A DNA stretch of 64,000 bases, taken from contig NZ_JAKTNT010000007.1 of NCBI RefSeq assembly GCF_022760925.1, positions 50,106 through 114,105 of the forward strand, written 5' to 3'. Every line of letters starts with the position of its first letter. The first letter of the stretch is position 1. This document shows positions 8,861-18,453 of the stretch, piece by piece. The DNA is from Thermus hydrothermalis (GTDB lineage: Bacteria > Deinococcota > Deinococci > Deinococcales > Thermaceae). The translations under genes were made by a program, and so were the position numbers. The notes under the pieces are model-generated. The model was not told the DNA's origin. It made no database searches and worked only from the letters and a program-made list of their open reading frames with translations.

Positions 8861-9833
8861 GAAGGAGTTCGGCAAGGGGGCGGTGATGCGGCTTGGGGAG
8901 ATGCCCAAGCTCCAGGTGGACGTGATCCCCACGGGCTCCTTGGGCCTGGACCTGGCCTTGGGCATCGGGGGTATTCCCCGGGGCCGGGTGGTGGAGATCT
9001 ACGGCCCCGAGTCCGGGGGCAAGACCACCCTGGCCCTCACCATCATCGCCCAGGCGCAGAAGCAAGGGGGTATCGCCGCCTTCGTGGACGCCGAGCACGC
9101 CCTGGACCCCCTCTACGCCGCAAGGCTTGGGGTCAAGGTGGAAGACCTCCTGGTTTCCCAGCCGGACACGGGGGAGCAGGCGCTGGAGATCGTGGAGCTT
9201 TTGGCCCGCTCCGGGGCGGTGGACGTCATCGTGGTGGACTCCGTGGCCGCCTTGGTGCCCAAGGCGGAGATTGAGGGGGACATGGGGGACGCCCACGTGG
9301 GCCTCCAGGCCCGGCTCATGAGCCAGGCCCTGCGCAAGCTCACCGCGGTCCTCTCCAAGAGCAACACCGCCGCCATCTTCATCAACCAGGTGCGGGAGAA
9401 GGTGGGGGTGATGTACGGCAACCCCGAGACCACCCCGGGGGGGCGGGCCCTCAAGTTCTACGCCAGCGTGCGCCTGGATGTGCGCAAAAGCGGCCAGCCC
9501 ATCAAGGTGGGGAGCGAGGCGGTGGGCATCAAGGTCAAGGTCAAGGTGGTGAAGAACAAGCTGGCCCCCCCCTTCCGCGAGGCGGAGCTGGAGATCTACT
9601 TCGGCAAGGGCTTTGACCCGGTGATGGACCTGGTGAACGTGGCCGTGGCTGCTGGGGTCATTGAGAAGGCGGGGAGCTGGTTCTCCTACGGCGAGCACCG
9701 CCTGGGCCAGGGCAAGGAGAAGGCGGCGGACTTCCTCAAGGAGCGGCCTGAACTCTTAGAGGAGATCCGGGCCAAGGTCCTGGAGCGGGCCGACCAGGTG
9801 GTCCTCGCCGCCAGCGAAGAGGGGGAGGAATGA
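8811..9833 (+). CDS. recA: recombinase RecA
   Basis: The 340-residue protein is typical RecA. Walker [10 protein letters not shown] lies at residues 65-73, Walker B in [12 protein letters not shown], and the DNA-binding loops L1/L2 are present, including [11 protein letters not shown]. It forms filaments on single-stranded DNA for homologous recombination and stimulates LexA-type self-cleavage. The ATG at 8811 is preferred over the in-frame GTG at 8805 because that GTG is part of the Shine-Dalgarno AGAGGTG. The start is within thpR and the end overlaps rny by ATGA, so cinA-thpR-recA-rny forms one transcript. No LexA-like box is evident in the cluster. Confidence 0.97.
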   Translation: MDENKRKALENALKTIEKEFGKGAVMRLGEMPKLQVDVIPTGSLGLDLALGIGGIPRGRVVEIYGPESGGKTTLALTIIAQAQKQGGIAAFVDAEHALDPLYAARLGVKVEDLLVSQPDTGEQALEIVELLARSGAVDVIVVDSVAALVPKAEIEGDMGDAHVGLQARLMSQALRKLTAVLSKSNTAAIFINQVREKVGVMYGNPETTPGGRALKFYASVRLDVRKSGQPIKVGSEAVGIKVKVKVVKNKLAPPFREAELEIYFGKGFDPVMDLVNVAVAAGVIEKAGSWFSYGEHRLGQGKEKAADFLKERPELLEEIRAKVLERADQVVLAASEEGEE

Positions 9834-11554
9834 GCCTTCTGGACCTGGTCCTTTTGGCCCTGGTCCTCCTTCTCTTGGCGGCCCTTTTCCTAAGGCGTAA
9901 GGGCGAGGACCGCACGGGGGAGGAGGCGAAGCGCCTCCTCGAGGCCGCCAAGGAGGAGGCGAAGGCGGCCCTGGAGGCCGCCCGGAAGGAGGCCAAGGAG
10001 ATCCTGGAAACGGCCCGGCACGAGGCCAAGGCCCTAAGGGAGGAGGCGGAGGCCCGGGCCAAGGCCCTCAGGGGGGAGCTGGAGGCCGAGCTCAAGCGGC
10101 GGGCGGAGGCGGCGGAGGCCGAGGCCAAGGCCCGCCTGGCCCAGCTGGAGGAGCGCCTCAAGGCCGAGCGGGAAGAGCTAAGGGCGGAAAGGGATCGGCT
10201 TAGGGGCCTTCAGGAGGAGCTAAAGGCGGAAAGGGAGCGCCTGAAGGAGGAAAGGGAGGAGCTTCGCCGGGAGGCGGAAAGGCTTTCCAAGCGGGGCGAG
10301 GCCCTGGACGCCCGGGCCCTAAAGCTGGACGCCCTGGAGGAGGCCCTTGCCCAGAAGGAGGAGGCCCTGAAGGCGCGGGAGGCGGGGCTTCTGGAGCGGG
10401 AAAGGGAGATAGAAAAGAAGCTTTACGAGGTGGCGGGCCTCTCCCCGGAGGAGGCGCGCAGGCTCATCCTGGAAAAGCTAGACCAGGAGCTGGAGGAGGA
10501 GAAGGCCCAAAGGGTGCGGGCGGCCCTGGAGAAGGTCCGCCTCGAGGCCCGGCGGGAGGCGCAGAAAATCCTGGCCCAGGCCATCCAACGCCAGGCCTCG
10601 GAAACCGCCGCCCAGCTCGCCGTTTCCGTGGTCCCCATCCCCTCGGACGCCATGAAGGGGCGCATCATCGGCCGGGAGGGGCGGAACATCCGCACCTTTG
10701 AGGCCCTCACGGGGGTGGACCTGATCATTGACGACACCCCCGAGGCGGTCCTCCTCTCCTCCTTCAACCCCATCCGCCGGGAGATCGCCCGCATGGCCCT
10801 GGAGGAGCTCTTAAAAGACGGCCGCATCCACCCAAGCCGCATTGAGGAGGTGGTGGAGAAGGCCAAGCAGGAGATGAAGACCTTCATCTACGAGAGGGGA
10901 GAGGAGGCGGCCTTGGAGGCCGGGGTGGTGGGGCTAAAGCCCGGCCTCATCCAGCTTTTGGGCCGGCTCCACTTCCGCTCCAGCTACGGCCAAAACGTCC
11001 TCAAGCACTCCGTGCAGGTGGCCCACCTGGCGGGGATTATGGCGGCGGAGCTGGGCCTGGACGCCGCCTTGGCCAAGCGGGCTGGGCTCCTTCACGACAT
11101 CGGCAAGAGCGTGGACCGGGAGGTGGAGGGGAGCCACGTGGAGATCGGCATCGCCTTGGCCCGGCGCTTCGGGGAGCCCAAGGAGGTCATTGACGGCATC
11201 GCCCACCACCACGACCCCGAGAACGCCGAGACGGTCTACGCCGTCTTGGTGGCCGCCGCCGACGCCCTTTCCGCCGCCCGTCCTGGGGCCAGGCGGGAGA
11301 GCCTGGAGGAGTACCTCCAGCGCCTCGAGGCCCTGGAACGCATCGCCCTCTCCTTCCCCGGGGTGGAAACCGCCTTCGCCGTCCAGGCGGGGAGGGAGGT
11401 GCGGGTGATCGTCAAGCCGGACAAGATTACCGACGCCAAGGCGGTGCTCCTGGCCCGGGAGATCGCAAGCCGCATTGAGCGGGAGATGAACTACCCGGGG
11501 CAGGTCCAGGTGACGGTGGTGCGGGAAAGCCGGGCGGTGGAGTACGCCCGATAG
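9830..11554 (+). CDS. rny: ribonuclease Y
   Basis: The 574-residue protein has the domain order of RNase Y: an N-terminal membrane anchor (residues ~3-22), a long Lys/Glu/Ala-rich coiled coil to about residue 210, a KH domain with [13 protein letters not shown], and an HD domain with LLHDIGKS and IAHHHDPE. RNase Y is a membrane-bound endoribonuclease that starts mRNA decay. It follows recA by ATGA overlap. The Ala/Glu/Lys periodicity of the coiled coil is almost uninterrupted. A TAAAAT hexamer after its stop begins the next unit (mreB). Confidence 0.95.
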   Translation: MSLLDLVLLALVLLLLAALFLRRKGEDRTGEEAKRLLEAAKEEAKAALEAARKEAKEILETARHEAKALREEAEARAKALRGELEAELKRRAEAAEAEAKARLAQLEERLKAEREELRAERDRLRGLQEELKAERERLKEEREELRREAERLSKRGEALDARALKLDALEEALAQKEEALKAREAGLLEREREIEKKLYEVAGLSPEEARRLILEKLDQELEEEKAQRVRAALEKVRLEARREAQKILAQAIQRQASETAAQLAVSVVPIPSDAMKGRIIGREGRNIRTFEALTGVDLIIDDTPEAVLLSSFNPIRREIARMALEELLKDGRIHPSRIEEVVEKAKQEMKTFIYERGEEAALEAGVVGLKPGLIQLLGRLHFRSSYGQNVLKHSVQVAHLAGIMAAELGLDAALAKRAGLLHDIGKSVDREVEGSHVEIGIALARRFGEPKEVIDGIAHHHDPENAETVYAVLVAAADALSAARPGARRESLEEYLQRLEALERIALSFPGVETAFAVQAGREVRVIVKPDKITDAKAVLLAREIASRIEREMNYPGQVQVTVVRESRAVEYAR

Positions 11555-11570
11555 GCTAAAATGGGGCGAT

Positions 11571-12602
11571 ATGCTTCGGGGCGAGGACATCGGGATTGAC
11601 CTGGGGACGGCCAGCGTCCTCATCTACGTGCGGGGGAAGGGGATCGTCCTCCGCGAGCCCTCGGTGATCGCCGTGGTGCAGGGGAAGCGGGAGGTGAAGG
11701 CGGTGGGGGCCGAGGCCTACCGGATGCTGGGGCGCACCCCCGGCAACATCGTGGCCGTGCGCCCCTTAAAGGACGGGGTCATCGCCGACTACGCCCTCAC
11801 CGAGCGCATGCTCCTCCTCTTCCTGCAGAAGGTGCTCTCCCCCTTAAGCCGCTTCTTCAAGCCCCGGGTGATGGTGGGGGTGCCCTCCGGGGTCACGGAC
11901 GTGGAGCGGCGGGCCGTGGTCCAGGCGGTTTCCGCCCTGGCCCAGAAGGTCTACCTCATTGAGGAGCCCTTGGCCGCCGCCATCGGGGCCGGCATCAACG
12001 TGGCCGAACCCACGGGGAGCATGGTGGTGGACATCGGGGGCGGCTCCACGGACATCGCCGTCATCTCCTTAGGGGGCATCGTCCGCTCGGAAAGCCTCCG
12101 CATCGCCGGGAACGAGATGGACCAGGCCATCATCCGCTACGTCCGGCAGAAGTACAGCCTCCTCATCGGGGAGCGCACCGCCGAGGAGCTCAAGATCCAG
12201 CTGGGCCGGGCCAAGCTCCTGCCGGGGGAGGAGAAGGAGGTGGCGGAGGTCCGGGGGCGGGACCTCGTCACCGGCCTTCCCCGCACGGCGGAGATCCCGG
12301 CGGAGGACGTGGCCGAGGCCCTCAAGGAGCCCTTGGAGAAGATTTTCCAGGGGGTGAAGGGCGTGTTGGAAACCACCCCGCCCGAACTGGCCTCCGACAT
12401 CTACGAACGGGGCATCCTCCTCACCGGGGGTGGGGCGCTTCTCAAGAACCTGGACGTGGCCTTGCAGGAGGCCACCGGGGTGCCCGTGGTGGTGGCGGAA
12501 AACCCCATTGAGGCCGTGGCCCTGGGCACGGGCAAGGCCTTGGAGATGCTCCACGTCCTCGAGGACACCATCCTCTCCTCCGACGATGTCCTAAGGAGGT
12601 GA
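11571..12602 (+). CDS. mreB: rod-shape determining protein MreB
   Basis: The 343-residue actin homologue has DIGIDLGTAS (phosphate 1), MVVDIGGGSTDIAVIS (phosphate 2) and LLTGGGALLKNLD (adenosine motif). MreB polymers under the membrane guide lateral cell-wall synthesis. It lacks neighbouring mreC/mreD here; instead fabZ follows three bases later, tying it to envelope lipid synthesis. TAAAAT at 11557-11562 is eight bases before the ATG and there is no Shine-Dalgarno, so a leaderless mRNA is likely. The ADP/ATP site looks intact. Confidence 0.93.
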   Translation: MLRGEDIGIDLGTASVLIYVRGKGIVLREPSVIAVVQGKREVKAVGAEAYRMLGRTPGNIVAVRPLKDGVIADYALTERMLLLFLQKVLSPLSRFFKPRVMVGVPSGVTDVERRAVVQAVSALAQKVYLIEEPLAAAIGAGINVAEPTGSMVVDIGGGSTDIAVISLGGIVRSESLRIAGNEMDQAIIRYVRQKYSLLIGERTAEELKIQLGRAKLLPGEEKEVAEVRGRDLVTGLPRTAEIPAEDVAEALKEPLEKIFQGVKGVLETTPPELASDIYERGILLTGGGALLKNLDVALQEATGVPVVVAENPIEAVALGTGKALEMLHVLEDTILSSDDVLRR

Positions 12603-12605
12603 GGC

Positions 12606-13031
12606 TTGGACATCCAGGAGATCCTGAAACTCCTCCCCCACCGCTACCCCTTCCTCCTCGTTGACCGGGTACTCCAAGCCGACGAGAAGGGCTTCCGCGC
12701 CCTGAAGAACGTGACCTTCAACGAGCCCCACTTCCAGGGGCACTTCCCCGGCTACCCCATCATGCCGGGGGTGCTTATCCTCGAGGCCATGGCCCAGGCG
12801 GCGGTGGGGACCATCGCCAAGCAGCCCGGCTTCAAGCCGGGGGGGCTCGTCTTCCTGGTGGGGGTGGAGGAGGCCCGGTTTAAAAAGCCCGTGGTGCCGG
12901 GGGACACCCTCATCCTGGAAGGGGAACTCCTCCTCTTCCGCCGCGGCCTCGGCAAGGTGGCGGTGAAGGCTTTGGTGGAGGGGGAGGAGCGGGCGAGCGC
13001 CACCCTCAGCTTCGCCGTGCGGGAGGGGTGA
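12606..13031 (+). CDS. fabZ: 3-hydroxyacyl-[acyl-carrier-protein] dehydratase FabZ
   Basis: The 141-residue hot-dog protein carries the FabZ active-site His/Glu in HFPGYPIMPGVLILEAMAQ and the start LLPHRYPFLLVDRV. It removes water from 3-hydroxyacyl-ACP in type II fatty-acid synthesis. It starts with TTG three bases after mreB, whose last codons supply an AAGGAGGTGA Shine-Dalgarno. The stop codon shares a base with the ATG of the S4-domain gene, so mreB-fabZ-S4 are coupled. Confidence 0.95.
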   Translation: MDIQEILKLLPHRYPFLLVDRVLQADEKGFRALKNVTFNEPHFQGHFPGYPIMPGVLILEAMAQAAVGTIAKQPGFKPGGLVFLVGVEEARFKKPVVPGDTLILEGELLLFRRGLGKVAVKALVEGEERASATLSFAVREG

Positions 13032-13666
13032 TGGACCTTTCCGCCTACCTGAAACGGGCCCGGGGCGGGCGGGTGGTGCGCACGGGCTTTCTGGAGCCCG
13101 AGGACCAAGCCCTCTTGGAGGAAAAGGCCCGGGCGGAAGGGTTGAAGGTTTCCTTCTTTGGGGGCTTCCCCTTGGCCGAGCGCAAGGTGGCCATCCTCTA
13201 CCCCGAGGAGGTCCCGAGCGTCCAGGACCCCGTGGAGGTCTACCTCCTGGAGAAGGAGCCCCCGGACCTGGGAGAGGCCCTGGGGGACGTGGAGGCCTGG
13301 GAGGAGGGCTATGTGGTGGCCCTCCTTCCCGAGGGGAAAAAGGCCCTTCTGGAGGCGGGCTATACCCTCCACCCCGCCCCCGAGGCCGCCTTCAAGGCCA
13401 GCAAGGGGGTGCGCACCCTGGTGGTGCCCTCCCTAAGGGTGGACGCCCTCGGGGCCAAGGGCTTCGGCGTTTCCCGGAGCTACTTCGTGCAGGGGGTGAA
13501 GGCGGGGAAGGTGCGCCTGAGGGGAAGGCCCGCTTCCCCCAAGGACGAGGTGCGGCCTGGGGATACCCTCCTGGCCGAGGGGTTGGGAAGCCTCCGGCTC
13601 CTCGAGGTCCTGGGCGCCACCCGAAGGGGCAACTACAAGGTGCGGGTGGAGGTGGAGCGGGGCTAA
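13031..13666 (+). CDS. S4-domain RNA-binding protein (YlmH-like)
   Basis: The 211-residue protein ends in an S4 RNA-binding fold (SYFVQGVKAGKVRLRGRPAS...PGDTL) after an N-terminal YlmH-type domain. Relatives, once called photosystem II S4 proteins, bind ribosomal RNA or stalled 50S subunits. The ATG at 13031 overlaps the TGA of fabZ by one base; an in-frame GTG at 13028 is less likely. It is the last gene before the nrdJ promoter. Confidence 0.8.
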   Translation: MDLSAYLKRARGGRVVRTGFLEPEDQALLEEKARAEGLKVSFFGGFPLAERKVAILYPEEVPSVQDPVEVYLLEKEPPDLGEALGDVEAWEEGYVVALLPEGKKALLEAGYTLHPAPEAAFKASKGVRTLVVPSLRVDALGAKGFGVSRSYFVQGVKAGKVRLRGRPASPKDEVRPGDTLLAEGLGSLRLLEVLGATRRGNYKVRVEVERG

Positions 13667-13682
13667 ATGTGCGCCCCCCCAC

Positions 13683-13740
13683 TTGCCGTGAAAACCCAAG
13701 GAGTAGTAGTATTCCCGCCGTAGGCCCCAAGATATGGGGG
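13683..13740 (+). promoter_or_regulatory. nrdJ promoter with possible NrdR box
   Basis: TTGCCG (13683-13688) and TAGTAT (13707-13712) are 18 bases apart. Downstream at 13725-13740 lies CCCCAAGATATGGGGG, an imperfect palindrome that fits the core of the NrdR box (CwAnATATnG). Only one box is seen; NrdR sites usually come in pairs, so the operator call is weak while the promoter call is moderate. Confidence 0.45.
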
Positions 13741-13754
13741 ATGTGGGAGGCATT

Positions 13755-16700
13755 ATGGAGCCCTATTTCTTTGACGAGCACGCCCAAGCCATTGCCAAGC
13801 GGCAGTATCTCCAGCCCGAAGACGGGGACATCCTGGGCATGTTCCGCCGGGTGGCCCGGGAAATGGCCAAGGTGGAGCGCCCGGAGGCGCGGGCCTACTG
13901 GGAGGAGAAGTTCTACGAGCTCATGGCCACCAAGCGCTTCTCCCCGGGCGGGCGCATCCTGGCGGGGGCCGGTACCGCCCACGGCAACCTCCTCAACTGC
14001 TTCGTCCAAGGGGCCACGGAAAACCCTCCGGAAAGCTTTGCCGGCATCATGGAGGTGGCCAGAAAGCTCGCCCTGGTCACCAAGGTGGGCGGGGGGAACG
14101 GGGTGAACCTGGACCCCTACCGCTCCAAGGGCGGGAGGAAGCGGCGGCCCGTGCAGGGGGTGGCTTACCTGGCCGCAAGCCACCCCGATGTGGAGGACTT
14201 CATCCGCGGCCTCATGCGTCCCCCCATCAACCCCGATGGACCGAAAGAGGAAATCGCCCTGAAGAACTTTGCCCGGGTAGTCTACGGGGAGGTTTCTCCC
14301 GAGCTAAAGGCCTTGGCGGAGCGCTACGGGGTGGCCCTGGCCCAGGAACCCCCGGAGGACGTTATCCGGGTTCCCGATGACATGGGGGGCATCGTGGACG
14401 CCGCCAAGGAGGCGGCGGACCGGGCGAGGCGGGGGCTTGTCGCCCACGTGGACTTCTCCCTCCTTCGGCCCGAAGGGGCCCCCATCCGGGGTAGCGGGGG
14501 GACGAGCTCGGGCCCGGTGAGCTTCCTCTTTGAGATCTTTGACAACTTCTTGGAGTGGGCGGCCTTGGGGGCGGAAGAGGCGGGTCCCGTGGCCACCTTG
14601 CGCTACGTCTATGCCCCTGTGCTCCGGGTGGTGCGGCAGGGAGGTACCCGCCGTGGAGCGGGGATGGCCACCCTCTCCATTGAGCACCCGGACCTCTTGG
14701 ACTTCCTCACCGCCAAGGACCTGGACCGGGAGAAGGCGGAAGGGGACATCTCCACCTTCAACATCTCCGTCCTGGTGAGCGACGCCTTCATGCGGGCCCT
14801 GGAGGAGGATGCCCTTTGGCCCGTGACCCCCATTGAGGTTCCCGGCAAGTACTACCCATACCCCCTGGAAGGCCCCTACACCGGGAAGCTCCCCGAGCTT
14901 CCCGAGCGGGAGGACGGGGCCAAGCCCATCCCGCTCTTTGGGGGCAAGGTCCCTGCCCGTTGGCTTTGGCACGAGATCGCCTGGCACGCCTGGGCCACGG
15001 GGGAGCCGGGGCTCATCTTCGTGGACCGCATCAACGCCCTTTCGGCGCTGAAGGGGTTGGGGGAGCGTTTTTGGATTCGTTCCACTAACCCGTGCGGTGA
15101 AATCCCACTCACCGTGGGCGAGCCCTGCGACCTCGGGGCTTTGAACCTCGCCGCCTACGTGAAGGACGGGGAGTTCCAGATGGAAACCTTCCGCCGGGAC
15201 GTGCATACCGCCATCCGCTTCCTGGACAACGTCCTGGACGTGAACCGCTTCGCCCTCAAGGACAACGAGGAGGCGGCGAAAAGCCTGAGGCGCCTGGGTC
15301 TTGGGGTCATGGGCCTGGCGGACGCCCTCATCAAGATGGGCCTCCCCTACGACTCCGAGGCGGCCCGGGAGAAGGTCTACGAGATCATCTCCGCCATGCG
15401 GGAGGAGGCCATCAAGGCCTCGGAGGCCCTCGCCGAGGAAAGGGGCCCCTTCCCCCTCTACGAGGCGCACCGGGAGTACTTCCAGGAGCTCGGCATCCGC
15501 CCCCGGCGCAACGTGGCCGTCCTCACCGTGGCCCCCACGGGCACCACCAGCATGCTCATGGGGGTTAGCAGCGGGATTGAGCCCGTCTTTAGTCCCTTCG
15601 TCTGGCGGAGGATCGGCGGGGAGTACAAGCCCCTCCTCCACCCCCTCTTCGTGGAGCTCATGGAGGCCTACCCGCCCGCCCCCGGCTACGAGAAGGACGG
15701 GAAGTGGGACTGGGACAAGATCGTTGAGGAGATCCAACGGGACGGCCACGGCTCCGTGCAGAACCTCTCCTTCGTGCCCGAGCCCATCCGCAGGGTCTTC
15801 CGGTGCGCCCACGACATCCACCCCTTGGACCACGTGCGCATGCAGGGAGTGGTGCAACGGGCCTTTGACGCCGAGGGGTACGCCGCCAACTCCCTATCTA
15901 AGTGCATCGCCAAGGGCACCCTGATTCCTACCTCCAAAGGGCTCATCCCCGTTGAGGAGATCGCCCCACCCCATCCCGAGGACACCTTTGCCCCGGTGGA
16001 CGGCTTGTACACGGCGGAGGGATACCGCATCACCGCCCACTACTTCGCTGGCAAGAAGAGGGGGGTTCGGGTGCGCCTAGACAATGGGGCGGAGTTGGTG
16101 GGTGCGTGGGAGAGCCACCGCGTCCTCACTCCCCAGGGTTGGCGCCTGATGCGGGAGCTTAAGCCCGGAGACCTCGTTTTGGGCAAGCTGGTTCCCGCCC
16201 ATGGTCCTGGGGGAGCCCCTATTTCGCTAGAGTTTCCCCTGCGCACCAACGCCAAGGCCCTTCCTCTGCCCGAAAGGATGAGCCCCGAACTGGCCCTCTT
16301 TCTGGGCATGTTGGCCGCGGACGGTTCCACGGTGGAGAGCACCGGTTTTGTGGGCATAGCCACCAAGAGCCCGGAGGTGGAAGCGACCTTCCGAGAGGTG
16401 GTCCAACGGCTCTTCGGCACGGAACCCAAGGTAACGGTGGACAAACGCACGGGGGTGCGCAACCTGTACCTTACCTCCAGGCGCCTGGTCCGTTACGTGG
16501 AGGCTTTAATCGGCAAGGGGGCCGCTGAAAAGCGGGTGCCGCGCCAGATCCTTCAGGGAAACGCCGAGGAGAAGCTCGCTTTCCTTAAGGGGCTGACCTT
16601 GGATGGCTATGCTCGTCCGGACTTGGGCCTCGTGGTCTACGAGGGCAAGAGTGCCCGGCTTGCTTACGAGGCTGCGGAGGTGGCCCGGAGCTTCGGGTTG

Positions 16701-17834
16701 CCCCAGGTGTACCAGGGGCGCAAGAAAGTAGAAGCACCTAAGGAGACATACTTCGTCCATTCGGTGGTCGTTTCGGGTCCCCTGCAGGAACTGGTGGAGC
16801 CTATTGAGGTCCATAAACGCATTCCCCGGGTGGACAGGCAGTACAGGGTGTTCGTTCCGGAGGAGGTTGTGGAGGCCACCCGCGTGGGGGTGCACCATCC
16901 TGGGTACACAAACCTAAGGTCGGTGCGGAGCAGGGGGGTTTCCCACGTTTACAACTGCACCGCGGACCGTCTGGGTTGGCCCACGGAGGTGTTGGCCTTT
17001 AGGGTGGTGGAGGTGGAGGATGTGGGCGAGGTGGAAATGTACGACATAGAGGTGGAGGAGGTCCACCGCTATGTGGTGAACGGCGTCCTCTCCCACAACA
17101 CCATCAACCTGCCCCATGAGGCCACGGTGGCGGACGTGGAGGCGGCCTACGCCGAGGCCTACCGCACGGGGTGCAAGGGGATTACCGTCTACCGGGATGG
17201 CTCCCGGGAGTTCCAGGTGCTCACGGTGAAGAAAGAAGAGAAGGGCAAGGAGAAAAAGGCGCCCGAAGGGGAGCCCCAGGCGGCCCCAGCAAGCGCGCCA
17301 AAGCGGGAGGAGAGGCCAGAAGGTCCCGTCTACGAGCGCCCGGGGCGCCTCATGGGCTTTACGGACATGGTGAAGCTCCTTACCCCCGAGGGGGCCAAGC
17401 GGAGCTTCCTCGTCACGGTGAACCTCCTCGGGGATAGGCCCATTGAGGTCATCCTCACCTCGGGGAAGGCGGGGGACGAGGCCAACGCCGATAGCGAAGC
17501 CCTGGGCCGGGTGGTGTCCATCGCCCTCCAGTACGGGGTGCCCCCCGAGGCCATCATCCGGACCCTTAGGGGCATCAACGGGGGGCTTTACGGGAGCTAC
17601 CAGGGGAGGCTCGTGTCCAGCAAGGCGGACCTCATCGCCGTGGCCCTGGAGACCATTCCCCAGGCCTTCAAACGGGGCCTTCCCCCCGAGGAGGCGGAAG
17701 CCCCCCTGCCGCTTTCCGGGGGAGGCCTCGCCCTCCCTGGGGCTTTGACCTGCCCGGTGTGCGGGGAGAAGGCGTTGGTGCGGGAAGAGGGCTGCTACAA
17801 GTGCCAGGCCTGCGGCTACTCCAAGTGCGGCTAG
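13755..17834 (+). CDS. nrdJ: vitamin B12-dependent ribonucleotide reductase (class II), intein-containing precursor
   Basis: The 1359-residue precursor reduces ribonucleotides to deoxyribonucleotides using adenosylcobalamin. The active-site cysteine pair is visible as C82 (LLNCF) and about C447 (NPCGEIPL). The radical-site loop GVSSGIEPVF follows. The C-terminus is a Cys-rich tail (CPVCG...CYKCQACGYSKCG) that passes electrons and may bind zinc. A 399-residue intein splits SLSK from TINLP, so the spliced enzyme has 960 residues. The ATG at 13755 was chosen for its GGGAGG four bases upstream; ATG 13734 lies inside the putative operator. It is followed four bases later by trpF. No class I reductase genes are nearby. 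Confidence 0.95.
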   Translation: MEPYFFDEHAQAIAKRQYLQPEDGDILGMFRRVAREMAKVERPEARAYWEEKFYELMATKRFSPGGRILAGAGTAHGNLLNCFVQGATENPPESFAGIMEVARKLALVTKVGGGNGVNLDPYRSKGGRKRRPVQGVAYLAASHPDVEDFIRGLMRPPINPDGPKEEIALKNFARVVYGEVSPELKALAERYGVALAQEPPEDVIRVPDDMGGIVDAAKEAADRARRGLVAHVDFSLLRPEGAPIRGSGGTSSGPVSFLFEIFDNFLEWAALGAEEAGPVATLRYVYAPVLRVVRQGGTRRGAGMATLSIEHPDLLDFLTAKDLDREKAEGDISTFNISVLVSDAFMRALEEDALWPVTPIEVPGKYYPYPLEGPYTGKLPELPEREDGAKPIPLFGGKVPARWLWHEIAWHAWATGEPGLIFVDRINALSALKGLGERFWIRSTNPCGEIPLTVGEPCDLGALNLAAYVKDGEFQMETFRRDVHTAIRFLDNVLDVNRFALKDNEEAAKSLRRLGLGVMGLADALIKMGLPYDSEAAREKVYEIISAMREEAIKASEALAEERGPFPLYEAHREYFQELGIRPRRNVAVLTVAPTGTTSMLMGVSSGIEPVFSPFVWRRIGGEYKPLLHPLFVELMEAYPPAPGYEKDGKWDWDKIVEEIQRDGHGSVQNLSFVPEPIRRVFRCAHDIHPLDHVRMQGVVQRAFDAEGYAANSLSKCIAKGTLIPTSKGLIPVEEIAPPHPEDTFAPVDGLYTAEGYRITAHYFAGKKRGVRVRLDNGAELVGAWESHRVLTPQGWRLMRELKPGDLVLGKLVPAHGPGGAPISLEFPLRTNAKALPLPERMSPELALFLGMLAADGSTVESTGFVGIATKSPEVEATFREVVQRLFGTEPKVTVDKRTGVRNLYLTSRRLVRYVEALIGKGAAEKRVPRQILQGNAEEKLAFLKGLTLDGYARPDLGLVVYEGKSARLAYEAAEVARSFGLPQVYQGRKKVEAPKETYFVHSVVVSGPLQELVEPIEVHKRIPRVDRQYRVFVPEEVVEATRVGVHHPGYTNLRSVRSRGVSHVYNCTADRLGWPTEVLAFRVVEVEDVGEVEMYDIEVEEVHRYVVNGVLSHNTINLPHEATVADVEAAYAEAYRTGCKGITVYRDGSREFQVLTVKKEEKGKEKKAPEGEPQAAPASAPKREERPEGPVYERPGRLMGFTDMVKLLTPEGAKRSFLVTVNLLGDRPIEVILTSGKAGDEANADSEALGRVVSIALQYGVPPEAIIRTLRGINGGLYGSYQGRLVSSKADLIAVALETIPQAFKRGLPPEEAEAPLPLSGGGLALPGALTCPVCGEKALVREEGCYKCQACGYSKCG
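15903..17099 (+). other. RIR1-type intein with LAGLIDADG-like homing endonuclease
   Basis: The in-frame insertion begins with Cys (SLSK^C IAKGT) and ends HN followed by Thr (GVLSHN^T), the standard splicing residues: N-terminal Cys, penultimate His, terminal Asn, +1 Thr. It is 399 residues. Block B is seen in AWESHRVLT. The two endonuclease motifs are LFLGMLAADGS and LAFLKGLTLDGYA, each with the acidic residue, so the DOD endonuclease may be active. The site is the conserved KTINLP motif of ribonucleotide reductases, a known intein hot spot. Splicing restores SLSK-TINLPHE. Confidence 0.92.
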
Positions 17835-17838
17835 GCGG

Positions 17839-18453
17839 ATGGTGCGGGTGAAGATCTGCGGTCTCACCCGCCTCGAGGACGCCCTCCTCGCTGAGGCGCT
17901 CGGGGCCCACGCCCTGGGCTTCGTCCTGGCCCCCGGGTCCAAAAGGCGCCTGGCCCCGGAAGCGGCCCGGGAGATCTCCCGGGCCCTGGGGCCTTTGGTG
18001 GTGCGGGTGGGGGTCTTCCGGGACCAGCCCCCCGGGGAGGTTTTGAGGCTCATGGAGGAGGCCCGGCTCCAGGTGGCCCAGCTCCACGGGGAGGAGCCCC
18101 CGGAGTGGGCGGAGGCCATCGGCCGCTTCTTCCCCGTCATCAAGGCCTTCCCCCTGGAGGGCCCCGCCAGGCCGGAGTGGGCCCACTACCCTGCCTGGGC
18201 CTTCCTCCTGGATAGCCGCCTCCCGGGAAGCGGCGAGCCCTACCCCAGGGAGTGGGCCAAGCCCCTCCTCGCCACGGGCAAGCGGGTGATCCTCGCCGGG
18301 GGGATCACCCCGGAGAACGCCCTCGAGGCCCTGGCCCTCCGGCCCTACGCCATTGACCTGGCGAGCGGGGTGGAGGCGGCGGCGGGGGTGAAGAGCCCGG
18401 AGAAGCTTAAGGCCCTTTTCGCCCGGGTGCGGGCCTTTATGATGGGGGCGTGA
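17839..18453 (+). CDS. trpF: phosphoribosylanthranilate isomerase
   Basis: The 204-residue TIM-barrel enzyme has the TrpF start VKICGLT with the catalytic Cys, VGVFRD, LHGEE, and the phosphate-binding ILAGGITPENA and ASGVE near the end. It performs the Amadori rearrangement of phosphoribosylanthranilate in tryptophan synthesis. It lies four bases after nrdJ and overlaps suhB by GTGA. No other trp gene is near, so it is separated from the rest of the pathway here. Confidence 0.95.
   Translation: MVRVKICGLTRLEDALLAEALGAHALGFVLAPGSKRRLAPEAAREISRALGPLVVRVGVFRDQPPGEVLRLMEEARLQVAQLHGEEPPEWAEAIGRFFPVIKAFPLEGPARPEWAHYPAWAFLLDSRLPGSGEPYPREWAKPLLATGKRVILAGGITPENALEALALRPYAIDLASGVEAAAGVKSPEKLKALFARVRAFMMGA

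Noticed and set aside
8847..9698. 283-codon minus-strand frame opposite recA
   Set aside because: Lies wholly over recA, composition is His/Leu/Gly/Gln-biased like other antisense shadows.
14304..15857. 517-codon minus-strand frame opposite nrdJ
   Set aside because: Shadow of GC-rich codons; the product is Gly/His/Val-rich with no domain and has no start signal.
15901..17100. Intein region as a separate inserted gene or frameshift
   Set aside because: The frame is continuous through both junctions and the splicing residues are in place.
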